Notes: generated from the sequence alone by a model not told the origin. Shown: positions 53,011-62,823, counted from the stretch's first letter. The stretch: 64,000 nucleotides of DNA from Atlantibacter hermannii (GCA_900635495.1 LR134136.1:2356001-2420000), one strand, 5' to 3'. Numbers and translations: made by a program.

Positions 53011-53937
53011 ATGCTGAAAAAGGCAGTTATTTCCGAGATTGACAATTCGATTATTACGCTTAATCAGGCAATACGCGATCATTTCGCCTGGGCTAATAAG
53101 CTGATTGAGTTTGCGTTATTTGGCGACATGATGGACAGCAGTTTTACTGATGAGAATTCTCATCAACTTTGCGCATTCGGTTACTGGCTTCGCACGCAAC
53201 TCAGCCAGTCGGACGAAGATGAAAAGGCGCTGCGAACCATTGAAGCCACACATGAAATCATGCACGAAGCCATGCGCGAGCTTATTACCGGCATTCAGGA
53301 TCAGCACAAAGTTCGGGAAAACCTGAATAACTATTTTCACGCCCAGTTACATTTTCTTCAGGCGGCAGACGACTATAAAACTTCGCTTATTTCGTTGCGT
53401 AACTGCTATGACGCGCTGACCGGTTTACCCCTTCGGCAACTGCTGTATAAAGATTTCGCCCGCTTTAACGCCAGTCGTCAGAGAAATAAAACCCAGCTGT
53501 ATTTATCCCTGATTGATATTGATAATTTCAAGTCTATCAATGACACCTGGGGGCATAATGTCGGCGATATGATTCTCAAGGAATTAGGCCAACTGCTGTC
53601 AACGAATGTGCGATTAACGGACAGAGCCTACCGTTTCGGCGGGGAAGAATTTATTATTTTGCAGGAATGCCAGAGCCAGCAGAATTATGCGGCGATTATA
53701 CAACGGATGATGACGTTAATACGCTCCCATGCCTTTATTATTCCTGAAGGGTCCATTTCCATTACCGTCACCTGTGGCACTACTCTGGTTACGGAAGACG
53801 AGTCGTTGCAGACGCTGATTGATCGCGCCGACAAAGCGATGTATTTCGGCAAACAGCAAGGCCGTAATCAGTGCCGTTTCTGGACGGAAAACAAGATGAT
53901 CAATATAGAAAAGCGCGCACCATGGGCAGTGACGTAA
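53011..53937 (+). CDS. dgcZ: Zinc-sensing CZB-domain diguanylate cyclase, DgcZ-like
   Basis: A 308-residue protein with an N-terminal CZB domain (His and Cys ligands in the pattern DHFAWANKL...CAFGYWL...H) and a GGDEF domain from about 130. The GGDEF part has DALTGLPLRQ, IDIDNFKSINDTWGHNVGD and the active-site loop FGGEEF (about 209-213). E. coli DgcZ (YdeH, 296 residues) is inhibited by zinc, so this should link zinc to cyclic di-GMP and biofilm. Monocistronic, between ptrR and a PhzF gene. Similarity to DgcZ is good but not overwhelming, so a paralogue is possible. Confidence 0.85.
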   Translation: MLKKAVISEIDNSIITLNQAIRDHFAWANKLIEFALFGDMMDSSFTDENSHQLCAFGYWLRTQLSQSDEDEKALRTIEATHEIMHEAMRELITGIQDQHKVRENLNNYFHAQLHFLQAADDYKTSLISLRNCYDALTGLPLRQLLYKDFARFNASRQRNKTQLYLSLIDIDNFKSINDTWGHNVGDMILKELGQLLSTNVRLTDRAYRFGGEEFIILQECQSQQNYAAIIQRMMTLIRSHAFIIPEGSISITVTCGTTLVTEDESLQTLIDRADKAMYFGKQQGRNQCRFWTENKMINIEKRAPWAVT

Positions 53938-54012
53938 TGCGCGTTATTAAGGCAATGTCTGTCTCCTGGCTGCTCATGAGACACATTCAGGAGACAGAAC
54001 CGCGCCAGACGG

Positions 54013-54807
54013 TTAGCGCAGCAGTACTTTGCCGATTAAGTAGGTTGTCGCCATCCCGCCAATCAATACCCGGTCGCCCAGCAACTGGCAGCGCAACTCC
54101 CCGCCCCGCGCTGAAACCTGGCGCGCCAGCATGTCGGTTTTCCCGAGTTTTTCCGCCCAGTAAGGGATTAGCATACTGTGAGTCGAGCCGGTAACCGGAT
54201 CTTCTGCCACTGCTTCACCCGGACAGAAAAAACGGCTTACGAAGTCTTCTTCCTCGCCCTGCGCGGTAATACAGACCATTTTCCCCAGCGGCGCCATACC
54301 GTGGATATCCGGCGTTAAGGTTTTCAGGCGTTGCGCATCATTCATCACCACCATCCAGTCGCGTCCCGCACGGGTTTCTTTAACCTCAGAGCGATCGAGC
54401 CCGAGTGTTTCAAACAGGAGATCCGGCGCGTCGGCCGATTCCGTTTGCCAGGCCGGAAAATCGAGCGTCAGCCATTCGCCTTTACGGGTTACCTGCAGAT
54501 CGCCCACGAAGCGGGTTGAGAAGGTGATCCCGGTGTGCGGGTAATCGAGATATTCGAAAATCACATGCGCTGCGGCCAGGGTCGCATGACCACACAAATC
54601 GATTTCATATTGTGTGGTGAACCAGCGCAGTTCGAAGCCAGTATCGGTACGCACGAAAAATGCGGTTTCCGATTGATTGTGCTGCTTCGCCATATTCAGC
54701 AGCGTTTCATCGGGTAGCCATTCAACCAGCGGGCAAACCGCTGCGGCGTTGCCACCAAACGTTTTATTGCTGAAAGCGTCAACCATGTAGAAATCAATCG
54801 TCTGCAT
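54013..54807 (-). CDS. PhzF-family isomerase-like protein
   Basis: A 264-residue PhzF/diaminopimelate-epimerase-fold protein. Recognised by VDAFSNKTFGGNAAAVC at the N-terminus with the usual catalytic Glu in NQSETAFFV, the DLCGHATLAAAHV block and the C-terminal AEDPVTGSTHSML. PhzF proteins catalyse isomerisation in phenazine synthesis, but most family members are of unknown function. Single leftward gene; bioD2 lies upstream on the same strand, separated by a terminator. Not close to YddE in length or sequence. Confidence 0.9.
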   Translation of the reverse strand: MQTIDFYMVDAFSNKTFGGNAAAVCPLVEWLPDETLLNMAKQHNQSETAFFVRTDTGFELRWFTTQYEIDLCGHATLAAAHVIFEYLDYPHTGITFSTRFVGDLQVTRKGEWLTLDFPAWQTESADAPDLLFETLGLDRSEVKETRAGRDWMVVMNDAQRLKTLTPDIHGMAPLGKMVCITAQGEEEDFVSRFFCPGEAVAEDPVTGSTHSMLIPYWAEKLGKTDMLARQVSARGGELRCQLLGDRVLIGGMATTYLIGKVLLR

Positions 54808-54910
54808 ATGTTTTTCCTGTCTGTTGTTGTGTTGACACTATGGCATATTTTTTTGGGTAAAGGGTTGGCTGGTGGAGATGTTTCAGGGGACGGTGGCGCG
54901 GACCAGAGAC

Positions 54911-54944
54911 AAAAAAGGCCCCGCCTGCCTGTGCAAACGGAGCC
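54911..54944 (-). terminator. Terminator of bioD2
   Basis: On the minus strand GGCTCCG (54938-54944) pairs with CGGGGCC (54917-54923) with one mismatch, followed by a T6 run. It stands 24 bases after the bioD2 stop. Confidence 0.75.
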
Positions 54945-54967
54945 TGATTAACGCATGCTTTCCCTCA

Positions 54968-55648
54968 TCACGCGATGAGCTTAACCCCTGGTTCCGGCAA
55001 CTGGATATATTGCGCCAGATCGCGCTGCTCAGCGCGGGGAAGATAAGGCAATTCACCCAGCAGCGGCGCCGGGATCTTCTTACTCAGGACATCGATGATT
55101 TCCGCGTAATGCGCTAATCCCGGATTAATACGGTTGGCGACCCAACCCACCAGCGGCAATCCATCGCTGGCGATGGCCTGCGCCGTCAGCAGGGCGTGGT
55201 TGATGCACCCTTCCTGGATCCCGACAACCATCACCACCGGTAATTGCTCCTGAACCACCCACTCCGACAAAGGACGCAGGTCGTTCATCAGGCTGCGCCA
55301 GCCGCCGGTCCCTTCCACGACCACGTGGTCCGCCTGGGCGCTAAGCTGCGCCAGGGTGTCGGTCAGTAACGGGTAATTCACGGGGAAGCTGTGCGCGACG
55401 CTGCTTTCGTCTTCGCTCAGGGCAATGGGATTGATCATGGCGTACGGCAGGGCCAGGGTGGAAACGCTTTGCAACACCAGGGCGTCTTTGTTGCGTAACC
55501 CCTCCGGCGTCTCTTTACTGCTTTTAGCGACGGGTTTGAACCCCACGACGCTTTTACCTTCAGCGGCCAGGGCCTGAAGCAGCGCGCGGGAAACTACTGT
55601 TTTACCCACAGCAGTATCAGTACCCGTTACAAAGAAACGCTTAAACAT
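54968..55648 (-). CDS. bioD2: Dethiobiotin-synthetase-like protein BioD2 (YnfK)
   Basis: A 226-residue BioD-family ATPase matching E. coli YnfK. P-loop: FVTGTDTAVGKTVVSRALL (about residues 6-24); the second part has VVEGTGGWRSLMNDLRPLSEW and VGIQEGCINHALLTAQAI. Dethiobiotin synthetase adds CO2 to diaminopelargonate. BioD2 is a second copy outside the bio operon, with low or special activity. The ATG at 55648 is preferred to 55660 because the family begins MxKRFF. Upstream on the same strand is mlc, as in E. coli. Confidence 0.93.
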   Translation of the reverse strand: MFKRFFVTGTDTAVGKTVVSRALLQALAAEGKSVVGFKPVAKSSKETPEGLRNKDALVLQSVSTLALPYAMINPIALSEDESSVAHSFPVNYPLLTDTLAQLSAQADHVVVEGTGGWRSLMNDLRPLSEWVVQEQLPVVMVVGIQEGCINHALLTAQAIASDGLPLVGWVANRINPGLAHYAEIIDVLSKKIPAPLLGELPYLPRAEQRDLAQYIQLPEPGVKLIA

Positions 55649-55772
55649 CACAAACTCCAAGGCTATGCTCTGAAAATATATTGATTAGGAATAATTCAAT
55701 AGCGAAAGTCTAAGAGAATAAGGTTGAGGTCAGCTTGAGATAGCGCAATTTTTTGTGAATTATGAAAATTTG

Positions 55773-56990
55773 TTAACCCTGCAACAGACGAATCAGTAAC
55801 GATCCCGTATAGAGCGCATCTTTTACCAGTGCAGCGCCCGCCATCGTGCCCTGATTCGTAAACTGGGTGCTCTCCACCAGCGTATTGCGGCTGTAAGCGG
55901 GCAGCGCCTGCTGGCGAATACAGTTCGCAATAGCGGGAAACAGAATATCGGACGCACGATTCAGCGGCGAACCGATTAAAATCTTTTGCGGATTAAACAG
56001 GTTGACCATGATCGCCAGAATACGCCCGACGTTGGTGCCTACCCCGGCGATAATATCCTGCGCCAGTAAATCGCCTTTCACCGCTGCCTCGCACAGCGTC
56101 TCCACGTTTAACGGCTGACCGTGCAGCAGCGAGCCCATGGACTGATTCATGCGCTGCTGGCCAGTTCCAGCACGCTGTCGATACTGGCGATGGTTTCCAG
56201 ACAGCCATGGTTACCGCAATAGCAACGCTTACCGTACGGATCAACCTGAGTGTGGCCTATTTCCACCAGGCTGCTGCTGCCCGCGTGAAGCAATCGCCCG
56301 TCCGTCACTACCCCCGCGCCGACGTTATGGTCAATCACGACCTGAATCACATCCCGCGCTCCGCGCGATGCGCCAAACAACGATTCCGCCATGGTCCAGG
56401 CGCTGATGTCATGCTGAATAAAAACCGGCACGCCGGTGCGGGTTTCCAGGGCCGGGCCGAGCGGCATCTCAAGGACGTCGTAAAACGGCATACGGTGCAC
56501 GATGCCGTTTTCCGTATCGATAATCCCCGGCAGCGTAATGGCGATGGCGGTGAGACGCTCCAGTTTTTGCTGGTGACGGATAAAAAACTGATCGATATGG
56601 GTGATGATGCGTTCAAGCAGCGGCGTCGTATCCTGCTGCGCCAGCGCCAGTTGCTCTTCCACTACCAGTTTGCTGCTGAGATCGCGTAGCGCGAGGTTTA
56701 TTTCCCCACGATTAATGCGTACCGACAGATAATGCCAGGCTTCCGTTTCCACCATCAATCCTACCGCCGGACGGCCACGGCTGCCCGGCTCCTGGATTTC
56801 GGTTTCCTGTACCAGGTGCGCTTCAATCATTTCGCGAACTATTTTTGGTGATACTGGCAGGGGCCAGCTGCGCCAGGCGCGAAAGATCAATACGTGACAC
56901 CGGGCCAAGCTGATCGATCAGACGATAAACCACACCGGCATTCGTCTGTTTAATCTGGTCAATATGGCCCGGTTGACTATCAGCAACCAC
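55773..56990 (-). pseudogene. mlc: Global sugar regulator Mlc (DgsA), with two frameshifts
   Basis: ROK-family repressor of ptsG, manXYZ and other PTS genes, sequestered by EIICB-Glc when glucose is taken up. The start is GTG 56990 with GGAG upstream, giving VVADSQPGHIDQIKQTNAGVVYRLIDQLG, the normal Mlc N-terminus. The frame breaks in five T at 56842-56846 on + (four expected, SITKIVREM). It returns by another lesion at 56159-56162, where one base seems missing in GCCCAG (ELAQQRMNQS). Restored length is 405 residues, almost that of E. coli (406). The zinc motif CYCGNHGCLE is present. Loss of so conserved a regulator is unusual, hence sequence error is likely. Confidence 0.9.
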
Positions 56991-57096
56991 TGCGTTCTCC
57001 CTTTATTTTCGGGCTTCGAAATAAACTTACGCTATGGTGAAGCACATCATTATGAACCGTCAAATTTTTAGTCAGGGTTGTGAGTTACAGCACGTT

Positions 57097-58017
57097 TTAA
57101 TCCGGAGGTGACGCATTTTTATCCGCCGTCAGCGCCTCGTCTAACAGGCGCATAAAGCGTTGTGCGGCCGCGCTCTTTTCATGATGTTTCGACCAGACCA
57201 GCCACATTTCTGAAACCGCATCAGATTCGGTAATCGGCACCCAGCGCATTTCATTGAGCTGGATACGCTTAAACGACGCCGGAAGGATCGAGACGCCCAG
57301 TCCGGCGGCCACCAGCCCGATAATGGTCATCGCCTCTCCCACTTCCTGCGCGATCCGCGGCTGGACGCCATAACGGTGCAGCAAACCGAGAATATCGTCA
57401 TACAGTCCGGTGCCGACGTGGGGATCGAAAAACACAAACGGCTGATCGGCCAGCTCGCGCAGTGAAATTGCAGGTCTCGCTGCCAGGGGGGTTTCATGAT
57501 GAACCATCGCCATTAGCGGCTCGCGCAAAATCAGCTGCCAGTCCAGGGTATCGGGCAGCGGTGTATTGCGCATTAATCCCAGCTCAAGCGCCCCTTCATT
57601 AAGCGGCACGATTTGCGCCCGGGTATTGATTTCCAGCGTCTGCAGATGCACATCCGGGAAGTCCTTACGAAACTGCGAAAGGCTGTCGGAGACCGGTTTA
57701 ATAAACGGCGCGGAGGAGGTAAACCCGATCCGCAATTCACCGGTTTCGCCGTGATGCAGGCGCGCTGCGCGAATGGCTGCCGCGTCAACCTGGCTCAGGA
57801 TCTGACGGCTGTCCGCCAGAAATTGCGCGCCTGCCGCCGTCAGGCTGACGCTGCGGTTGGTGCGCGCCAGCAGTTTTGCGCCAACCTGCGCTTCCAGAAT
57901 TTGAATTTGCTGACTAAGCGGCGGCTGGGAGATATTCAGCCGCGCTGCCGCCCGGCCAAAATGCAACTCTTCCGCCACTGCCACAAAATAGCGTAAATGC
58001 CGCAGCTCAATGTTCAT
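57097..58017 (-). CDS. ynfL: LysR-family regulator YnfL
   Basis: A 306-residue LysR protein at the position of E. coli ynfL, divergent from ynfM. HTH region: IELRHLRYFVAVAEELHFGRAAARLNISQPPLSQQIQILEAQVG (residues 2-45). The full C-terminal domain is present. In such a pair, regulation of ynfM by YnfL is likely (inference). The 114-base gap holds both promoters. Target not established. Confidence 0.93.
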   Translation of the reverse strand: MNIELRHLRYFVAVAEELHFGRAAARLNISQPPLSQQIQILEAQVGAKLLARTNRSVSLTAAGAQFLADSRQILSQVDAAAIRAARLHHGETGELRIGFTSSAPFIKPVSDSLSQFRKDFPDVHLQTLEINTRAQIVPLNEGALELGLMRNTPLPDTLDWQLILREPLMAMVHHETPLAARPAISLRELADQPFVFFDPHVGTGLYDDILGLLHRYGVQPRIAQEVGEAMTIIGLVAAGLGVSILPASFKRIQLNEMRWVPITESDAVSEMWLVWSKHHEKSAAAQRFMRLLDEALTADKNASPPD

Positions 58018-58131
58018 ATTTAATAAGTCTTATTTGAGATTATTAATATATTAGACAGATTAATCCACGCTTTCTACTCTGTGGTTAACGTGCTACCCCG
58101 CGACCGGGGCTTATGTTTGTAAGGATCTATT

Positions 58132-59382
58132 TTGAGTCGTATCTTCACCGTCTCGCCTGATTCGGCTGCTCAGCCTGACGTTGTTACTTCACATCAGCCA
58201 TCCGGTTTTATTACCCGCGGTACGCCGCAGTTTATGCGCGTCACCCTCGCGCTGTTCTCGGCAGGCCTCGCCACGTTCGCACTGCTTTATTGCGTACAGC
58301 CGATCCTGCCGGTGCTCTCTCAGGAATTTGGTGTTTCACCCGCCAGCAGCAGTATTTCTCTCTCCATCGCCACCGGTTTACTGGCGCTGGGCCTGCTGTT
58401 CACCGGGCCGATGTCCGACGCCATCGGACGCAAAAACGTGATGGTGACCGCCCTGCTGCTGGCCTCGTGCTGCACGCTGTTATCAACGCAAATGGCCAGT
58501 TGGCATGGCATTCTGTTGATGCGCGCGTTGATCGGCCTGTCCCTCAGCGGTGTGGCAGCGGTGGGCATGACGTACCTCAGCGAAGAGATCCACCCCAGTT
58601 TTGTGGCGTTTTCCATGGGGTTGTATATCAGCGGTAACTCCATCGGCGGGATGAGCGGACGCCTGCTGAGCGGCGTTATCACCGATTTTTTCGACTGGCG
58701 GGTGGCCGTCGGCGCGATTGGTTGCTTTGCGCTGGCCGCCGCGCTGATGTTCTGGAAGATCCTCCCACCGTCGCGCCATTTCCGTCCTTCATCCCTGCGG
58801 CCAAAAAATCTGTTTATCCATTTTCGGCTGCACTGTCGTGACCGGGGGCTGCCGCTGCTGTTCGCGGTAGGCTTTCTGTTAATGGGCGCATTCGTGACGC
58901 TGTTCAACTACATCGGTTACCGGCTGATGCTCTCGCCCTGGCATCTCAGTCAGGCGGTGGTTGGCCTGCTTTCTGTCGCCTACCTCACCGGCACATGGAG
59001 TTCGCCGAAAGCAGGCGCGCTGTCGGTGCGTTACGGACGCGGCCCGGTAATGATCAGCTTTACCGGCATTATGCTGGCTGGCCTGCTGCTAACCCTGTTA
59101 CCGTCGCTATGGGCCATTTTTGCCGGGATGCTGCTGTTTTCAGCAGGCTTCTTTGCCGCGCACTCGGTCGCCAGCAGTTGGATCGGCTATCGCGCAAAAC
59201 GTGCTAAGGGTCAGGCCTCATCGCTGTATCTGTTCAGCTATTACGTGGGCTCCAGCGTCGCCGGCACCCTCGGCGGCCTGTTCTGGCATCGTTACGGCTG
59301 GAACGGCGTCGGCGGGTTTATTGCCCTGCTGCTGGTGCTGGCGATCCTGACCGGCTGGCGGCTACACCACCGCGCCGCCTGA
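58132..59382 (+). CDS. ynfM: MFS transporter YnfM
   Basis: A 416-residue 12-helix MFS protein with the Bcr/CmlA-like loop GPMSDAIGRKNVMV between helices 2 and 3 and GRLLSGVITDFFDW in the middle. It matches E. coli YnfM, which has been linked to export of small aromatic compounds. The start is a TTG at 58132, with AAGGAT upstream; in E. coli the position has ATG. It is divergent from ynfL. Confidence 0.92.
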   Translation: MSRIFTVSPDSAAQPDVVTSHQPSGFITRGTPQFMRVTLALFSAGLATFALLYCVQPILPVLSQEFGVSPASSSISLSIATGLLALGLLFTGPMSDAIGRKNVMVTALLLASCCTLLSTQMASWHGILLMRALIGLSLSGVAAVGMTYLSEEIHPSFVAFSMGLYISGNSIGGMSGRLLSGVITDFFDWRVAVGAIGCFALAAALMFWKILPPSRHFRPSSLRPKNLFIHFRLHCRDRGLPLLFAVGFLLMGAFVTLFNYIGYRLMLSPWHLSQAVVGLLSVAYLTGTWSSPKAGALSVRYGRGPVMISFTGIMLAGLLLTLLPSLWAIFAGMLLFSAGFFAAHSVASSWIGYRAKRAKGQASSLYLFSYYVGSSVAGTLGGLFWHRYGWNGVGGFIALLLVLAILTGWRLHHRAA

Positions 59383-59453
59383 TTTCCGGGCCTCGTGTTT
59401 CTGCCCCGGTAGTGTTACTTTTCACCCTACGCTCTACCTGCACACGAGGCTTT

Positions 59454-60937
59454 ATGGAAAACATTCACTTTCAAAAACTTACCAAAACCTTTTCACGTCT
59501 GTCGCGTTTCTCGCACCTCTCCGCCATCGCCGGATGGGATATGTTCGCCATGATGCCTCCCGGCGGTAGCCAGGCGCGCTCCGAAGCGCTGGCAGAAATG
59601 AGCGTGCTGTGCCACCAAATCCTTACCAGCCCGGACGTGGCGCAGACTCTGGCCGCGGCGGAGCAGGAAGACTTAAACGATCTTGAGCGTGCCAATCTGC
59701 GCGAAATGACCCGCCAGTATCAGCAGGCCGCACTGCTGCCGGAAGCGCTGGTCGAAGCGAAATCGCTGGCGGGCAGCCGCTGTGAACACGCCTGGCGCAC
59801 CCAGCGTCCAAACAATGACTGGCAGGGTTTTGCGGAAAACCTGAAAGAGGTCGTCAAATACAGCCGCGAGGAAGCCGCGCTGCGGGCCGCGCACCGTGGT
59901 GGCACCCGCTATGATGCCCTGCTGGATATCTACGAACCGGACATGACCAGCGCCCGGCTCGACGTGCTGTTTGGTGATTTGAAAAACTGGTTGCCGGACT
60001 TACTGACCCGCGCCACCGAAAAGCAGGCGCAAAAAACGCTGATCGCCCCACAGGGGCCGTTTGCCCTTGAACAGCAGCGTGAACTCGGCCTGGATGCCAT
60101 GAAACTGCTCGGTTTCGATTTCAATGGCGGCCGCCTCGACGTGAGCGCGCACCCGTTCTGCGGCGGCGTGCCGGAAGATGTACGTATCACCACGCGCTAT
60201 AACGAAAACGAGCTGTTCAGCGCGCTGTTTGGCGTGATCCACGAAACCGGGCATGCGCGCTACGAGCAAAACCTGCGCGTGAATGGCTTGGCCAGCCGGT
60301 GGCGCTGGCGCGCTCCACCGCGCTGCACGAATCCCAGAGCCTGTTTTTTGAAATGCAGCTGGGACGCAGCGCCGCGTTCCTCACCCGGTTGCGGCCGCAT
60401 GTCGTCGCCCGTTTTGGCGACCAGCCAGCCTTCGCGCAGGACAATTTCATCGCCTGGAACCAGCGCGTCAAACCGGGTTATATCCGCGTCGATGCCGATG
60501 AAGTCAGCTACCCGGCCCATGTGGTGCTGCGCTATGAGATTGAACGCGCACTGATTGAAGGCGAGATTGAAGTGGAAGACATTCCGGCGCTGTGGGATGA
60601 AAAAATGCAGGCGTGGCTGGGGCTGTCAACCGAGGGTGATTACCGCAACGGCTGTATGCAGGACATCCACTGGACCGACGGCGGATTCGGCTATTTCCCG
60701 TCCTATACGCTGGGCGCGATGTACGCCGCGCAGCTGTTCCATGCGGCCCGTCAGGCGTTGCCGACGCTCGATCGCGACATCGCCAGCGGCGAGTTCAGCG
60801 CCCTGTTTGACTGGCTGCGCCAGAATATCTGGCAGCACGGTAGCCGGTTTACCACGGCACAACTGGTGACCAACGCGACCGGCGAAGATCTCAATCCGCA
60901 CTATTTCAGAAAGCACCTCGAACAGCGTTACCTCTGA
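59454..60937 (+). pseudogene. M32 carboxypeptidase (Taq type), frameshifted
   Basis: Carboxypeptidase Taq family: ATG 59454 with GAGG upstream gives MENIHFQKLTKTFSRL; SAIAGWDMFAMMPPGG is a family block. The zinc motif HETGH is at about residue 263 (GVIHETGHARYEQN). The frame breaks around 60273-60275 where one C is missing. Restored, it reads QPVALARSTALHESQSLFFEMQLGRS, and the C-terminus has the usual HYFRKHLEQRYL, total about 494 residues, normal for M32. It removes amino acids from peptide C-termini in the cytoplasm. In E. coli K-12 this place holds the acid-shock gene asr, which is missing here. Confidence 0.87.
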
Positions 60938-60941
60938 TCCA

Positions 60942-60963
60942 CGCGCCGGGTTAACGCCCGGCG
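60942..60963 (+). terminator. Hairpin after the M32 carboxypeptidase gene
   Basis: GCGCCGGG pairs with CCCGGCGC around TTAACG just after the stop. No clear T run, so termination is only probable. Confidence 0.55.
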
Positions 60964-61072
60964 CTGTACAAAACGTTACATGCCGTAACCACTCCCTCAC
61001 GGAACCGCTGCATTATCAGCACTATAGTGCTCTCATTCGTGTTTCCCGCATTCGCTGATAAGGCAGGTTAAG

Positions 61073-61150
61073 ATGCGTCGTTATCTGTTTGAGATCCTTC
61101 TCGTCTTACTGCTGTTATGCGCCATCGTCTCGGCCTCGTTCTACTGGTGA
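61073..61150 (+). CDS. ydgU: Small membrane protein YdgU
   Basis: A 25-codon gene whose product is one hydrophobic helix: RRYLFEILLVLLLLCAIVSA, then SFYW. It corresponds by position and sequence type to the E. coli small protein YdgU, between asr and ydgD. ATG preceded by AAGGCAGG at a suitable distance. Probably inner membrane, single span; function unknown. Confidence 0.85.
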   Translation: MRRYLFEILLVLLLLCAIVSASFYW

Positions 61151-61256
61151 AAGCGGCGTAGCATGCTGATTTTATTCTCTCTTTATTTCCAGCCCGTCTA
61201 TAATCAACATCAATGGGTTTACTTTAATAATCATAATTGCCCCACCCGAGAGTGAT

Positions 61257-62078
61257 ATGCACAAAACCGTTTTGTTGATGCTGGGAACCGTTTTTCTGGG
61301 CGCTTTTTCTGCCCATGCCGATGTCGGAGAAGCGCCTGAAGCTACGGCCGACGAGATCACTACCCTGTTTTTTGGTAAGGACGATCGCCAGCGCGTGAGC
61401 GATCCCACCCAGTCGCCGTGGGATGCTATCGGCCAACTGGAAACCGAGAGCGGCAATCTGTGTACCGCGACGCTTATCTCATCGCACCTGGCGCTGACCG
61501 CAGGGCATTGTCTGCTGGCCGCGCCGGACGGAAAGCCCGACAAACCGGTGGCGCTGCGTTTTATGGCGTTGAAAGGCGGCTGGCGGTATGAAATTCACGG
61601 TATCGAAGGCCGGGTGGAGCCCAGTCTGGGCCGGCGGCTTAAACCTGACGGCGACGGCTGGATTGTGCCGCCTTCTGCCGCGCCGAATGATTTCGGATTG
61701 ATTGTGCTTCACAATCCACCTTCGGCCATTACGCCGCTGCCGCTGTTCCCTGGCGATCGCGCCGACCTGACCGCCGCCCTGAAAACTGCGCAGCGCAAAG
61801 TGACACAGGCAGGCTACCCGGAAGATCATCTGGATAATCTTTACAGCCACCAGGACTGTATCGTCACCGGCTGGGCGCAAAAATCGGTGTTGTCGCACCA
61901 GTGTGACACCCTGCCCGGCGACAGCGGCTCGCCGCTGATGCTCCACACCGACGAGGGGTGGCAACTGATTGGCGTTCAGAGCTCAGCCCCGGCGGCGAAA
62001 GATCGCTGGCGCGCCGATAACCGCGCCATCTCGGTGACCGGTTTTCGTGAGCGGCTGGAAAAACTGGCATTGCAATGA
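61257..62078 (+). CDS. ydgD: Trypsin-like serine protease YdgD
   Basis: A 273-residue secreted protease of family S1. Signal peptide at residues 1-22 (cleavage after AHA). The catalytic triad is visible: His in LTAGHC (about 83), Asp in NDFGLIVL (about 143) and Ser in PGDSGSPL (about 223). This corresponds to E. coli YdgD, whose substrate is unknown. A stable GC hairpin separates it from the convergent mdtI. Confidence 0.93.
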   Translation: MHKTVLLMLGTVFLGAFSAHADVGEAPEATADEITTLFFGKDDRQRVSDPTQSPWDAIGQLETESGNLCTATLISSHLALTAGHCLLAAPDGKPDKPVALRFMALKGGWRYEIHGIEGRVEPSLGRRLKPDGDGWIVPPSAAPNDFGLIVLHNPPSAITPLPLFPGDRADLTAALKTAQRKVTQAGYPEDHLDNLYSHQDCIVTGWAQKSVLSHQCDTLPGDSGSPLMLHTDEGWQLIGVQSSAPAAKDRWRADNRAISVTGFRERLEKLALQ

Positions 62079-62114
62079 TTGCCCGTGCGGGCGTGAAGTG
62101 ATGCGTAAAGCGGT

Positions 62115-62138
62115 ACGCCGCCCGGCGCGGGGCGGCGT
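62115..62138. terminator. Hairpin between ydgD and mdtI
   Basis: ACGCCGCCC (62115-62123) pairs with GGGCGGCGT (62130-62138) around a 6-base loop, between the convergent genes. It lacks T runs but may stop transcription in both directions. Confidence 0.5.
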
Positions 62139-62144
62139 GAATAA

Positions 62145-62474
62145 TCAGGCCAGTTTGATCAGCACCATCCCCACCAGCAGCAGCGCCAGCCCCGCCCAAC
62201 CCTTGCGGTTGAGGCGCTGGCCGAACAGGATCCAGCCCGCCGCGACGGTGGCGGCGATACCAAATCCGCCCCACAGCGCATAGGCCACAGAGAGCTCAAT
62301 GCCTTTTACCGCCTGCCCGAGCGCGCTAAACGCGGCGAGCACCGCCAGCAGGGAGAACACCCCGCACAACGGACGGCGGAACCCGTCTGAGACTTTGAGG
62401 AAAATATTAGCCAGAATTTCCAGCACGATCGCCATCATCAACCACACGCCGTGCATCCATTCAAACTGCGACAT
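62145..62474 (-). CDS. mdtI: Spermidine exporter subunit MdtI
   Basis: A 109-residue small multidrug-resistance protein with four membrane helices and the conserved Glu in the first one (LMMAIVLEILANIFLKVSDG). MdtI and MdtJ form a heterodimer that exports spermidine. Its start overlaps the mdtJ stop by 14 bases, so translation is coupled. Second in the leftward mdtJI operon. Confidence 0.96.
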   Translation of the reverse strand: MSQFEWMHGVWLMMAIVLEILANIFLKVSDGFRRPLCGVFSLLAVLAAFSALGQAVKGIELSVAYALWGGFGIAATVAAGWILFGQRLNRKGWAGLALLLVGMVLIKLA

Positions 62475-62823
62475 GGCGGTTCCCTCCCTGTGGCTTTTTC
62501 ACTTTGCGCGTCCCGGATTTAATCAGTACGATACCGGCGACCAGGGTCGCTAACCCTGCGATTTTGAGTACCGACAGGCTTTCATCAAATAACCAGACGC
62601 TGAATACCGTAATGATTAAAATACCGATGCCTTCCCATAAAGCATAGGCAACGCCGAGTGCGATGCGCTTAACGGAAAACGACAGGAAAATATAAGAGAG
62701 GGTGATCATCGCCAGCATAAAAATAAACGCGCCGGTACTTCCGCTTTGGCTCGCCCATTTTAATGACAGCGTCCCGGTAATTTCAGCAATAATTGCCAGA
62801 CCTAATAAAGCCCAGTAAAACAT
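62461..62823 (-). CDS. mdtJ: Spermidine exporter subunit MdtJ
   Basis: A 120-residue SMR protein, four helices, with the membrane Glu in FYWALLGLAIIAEITGTLSLKWAS and ALGVAYALWEGIGILI. Pairs with MdtI to export spermidine. First gene of the operon; ATG with GGAG upstream. In E. coli it is H-NS-repressed. The 470-base gap before it would contain the promoter. Confidence 0.96.
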   Translation of the reverse strand: MFYWALLGLAIIAEITGTLSLKWASQSGSTGAFIFMLAMITLSYIFLSFSVKRIALGVAYALWEGIGILIITVFSVWLFDESLSVLKIAGLATLVAGIVLIKSGTRKVKKPQGGNRHVAV

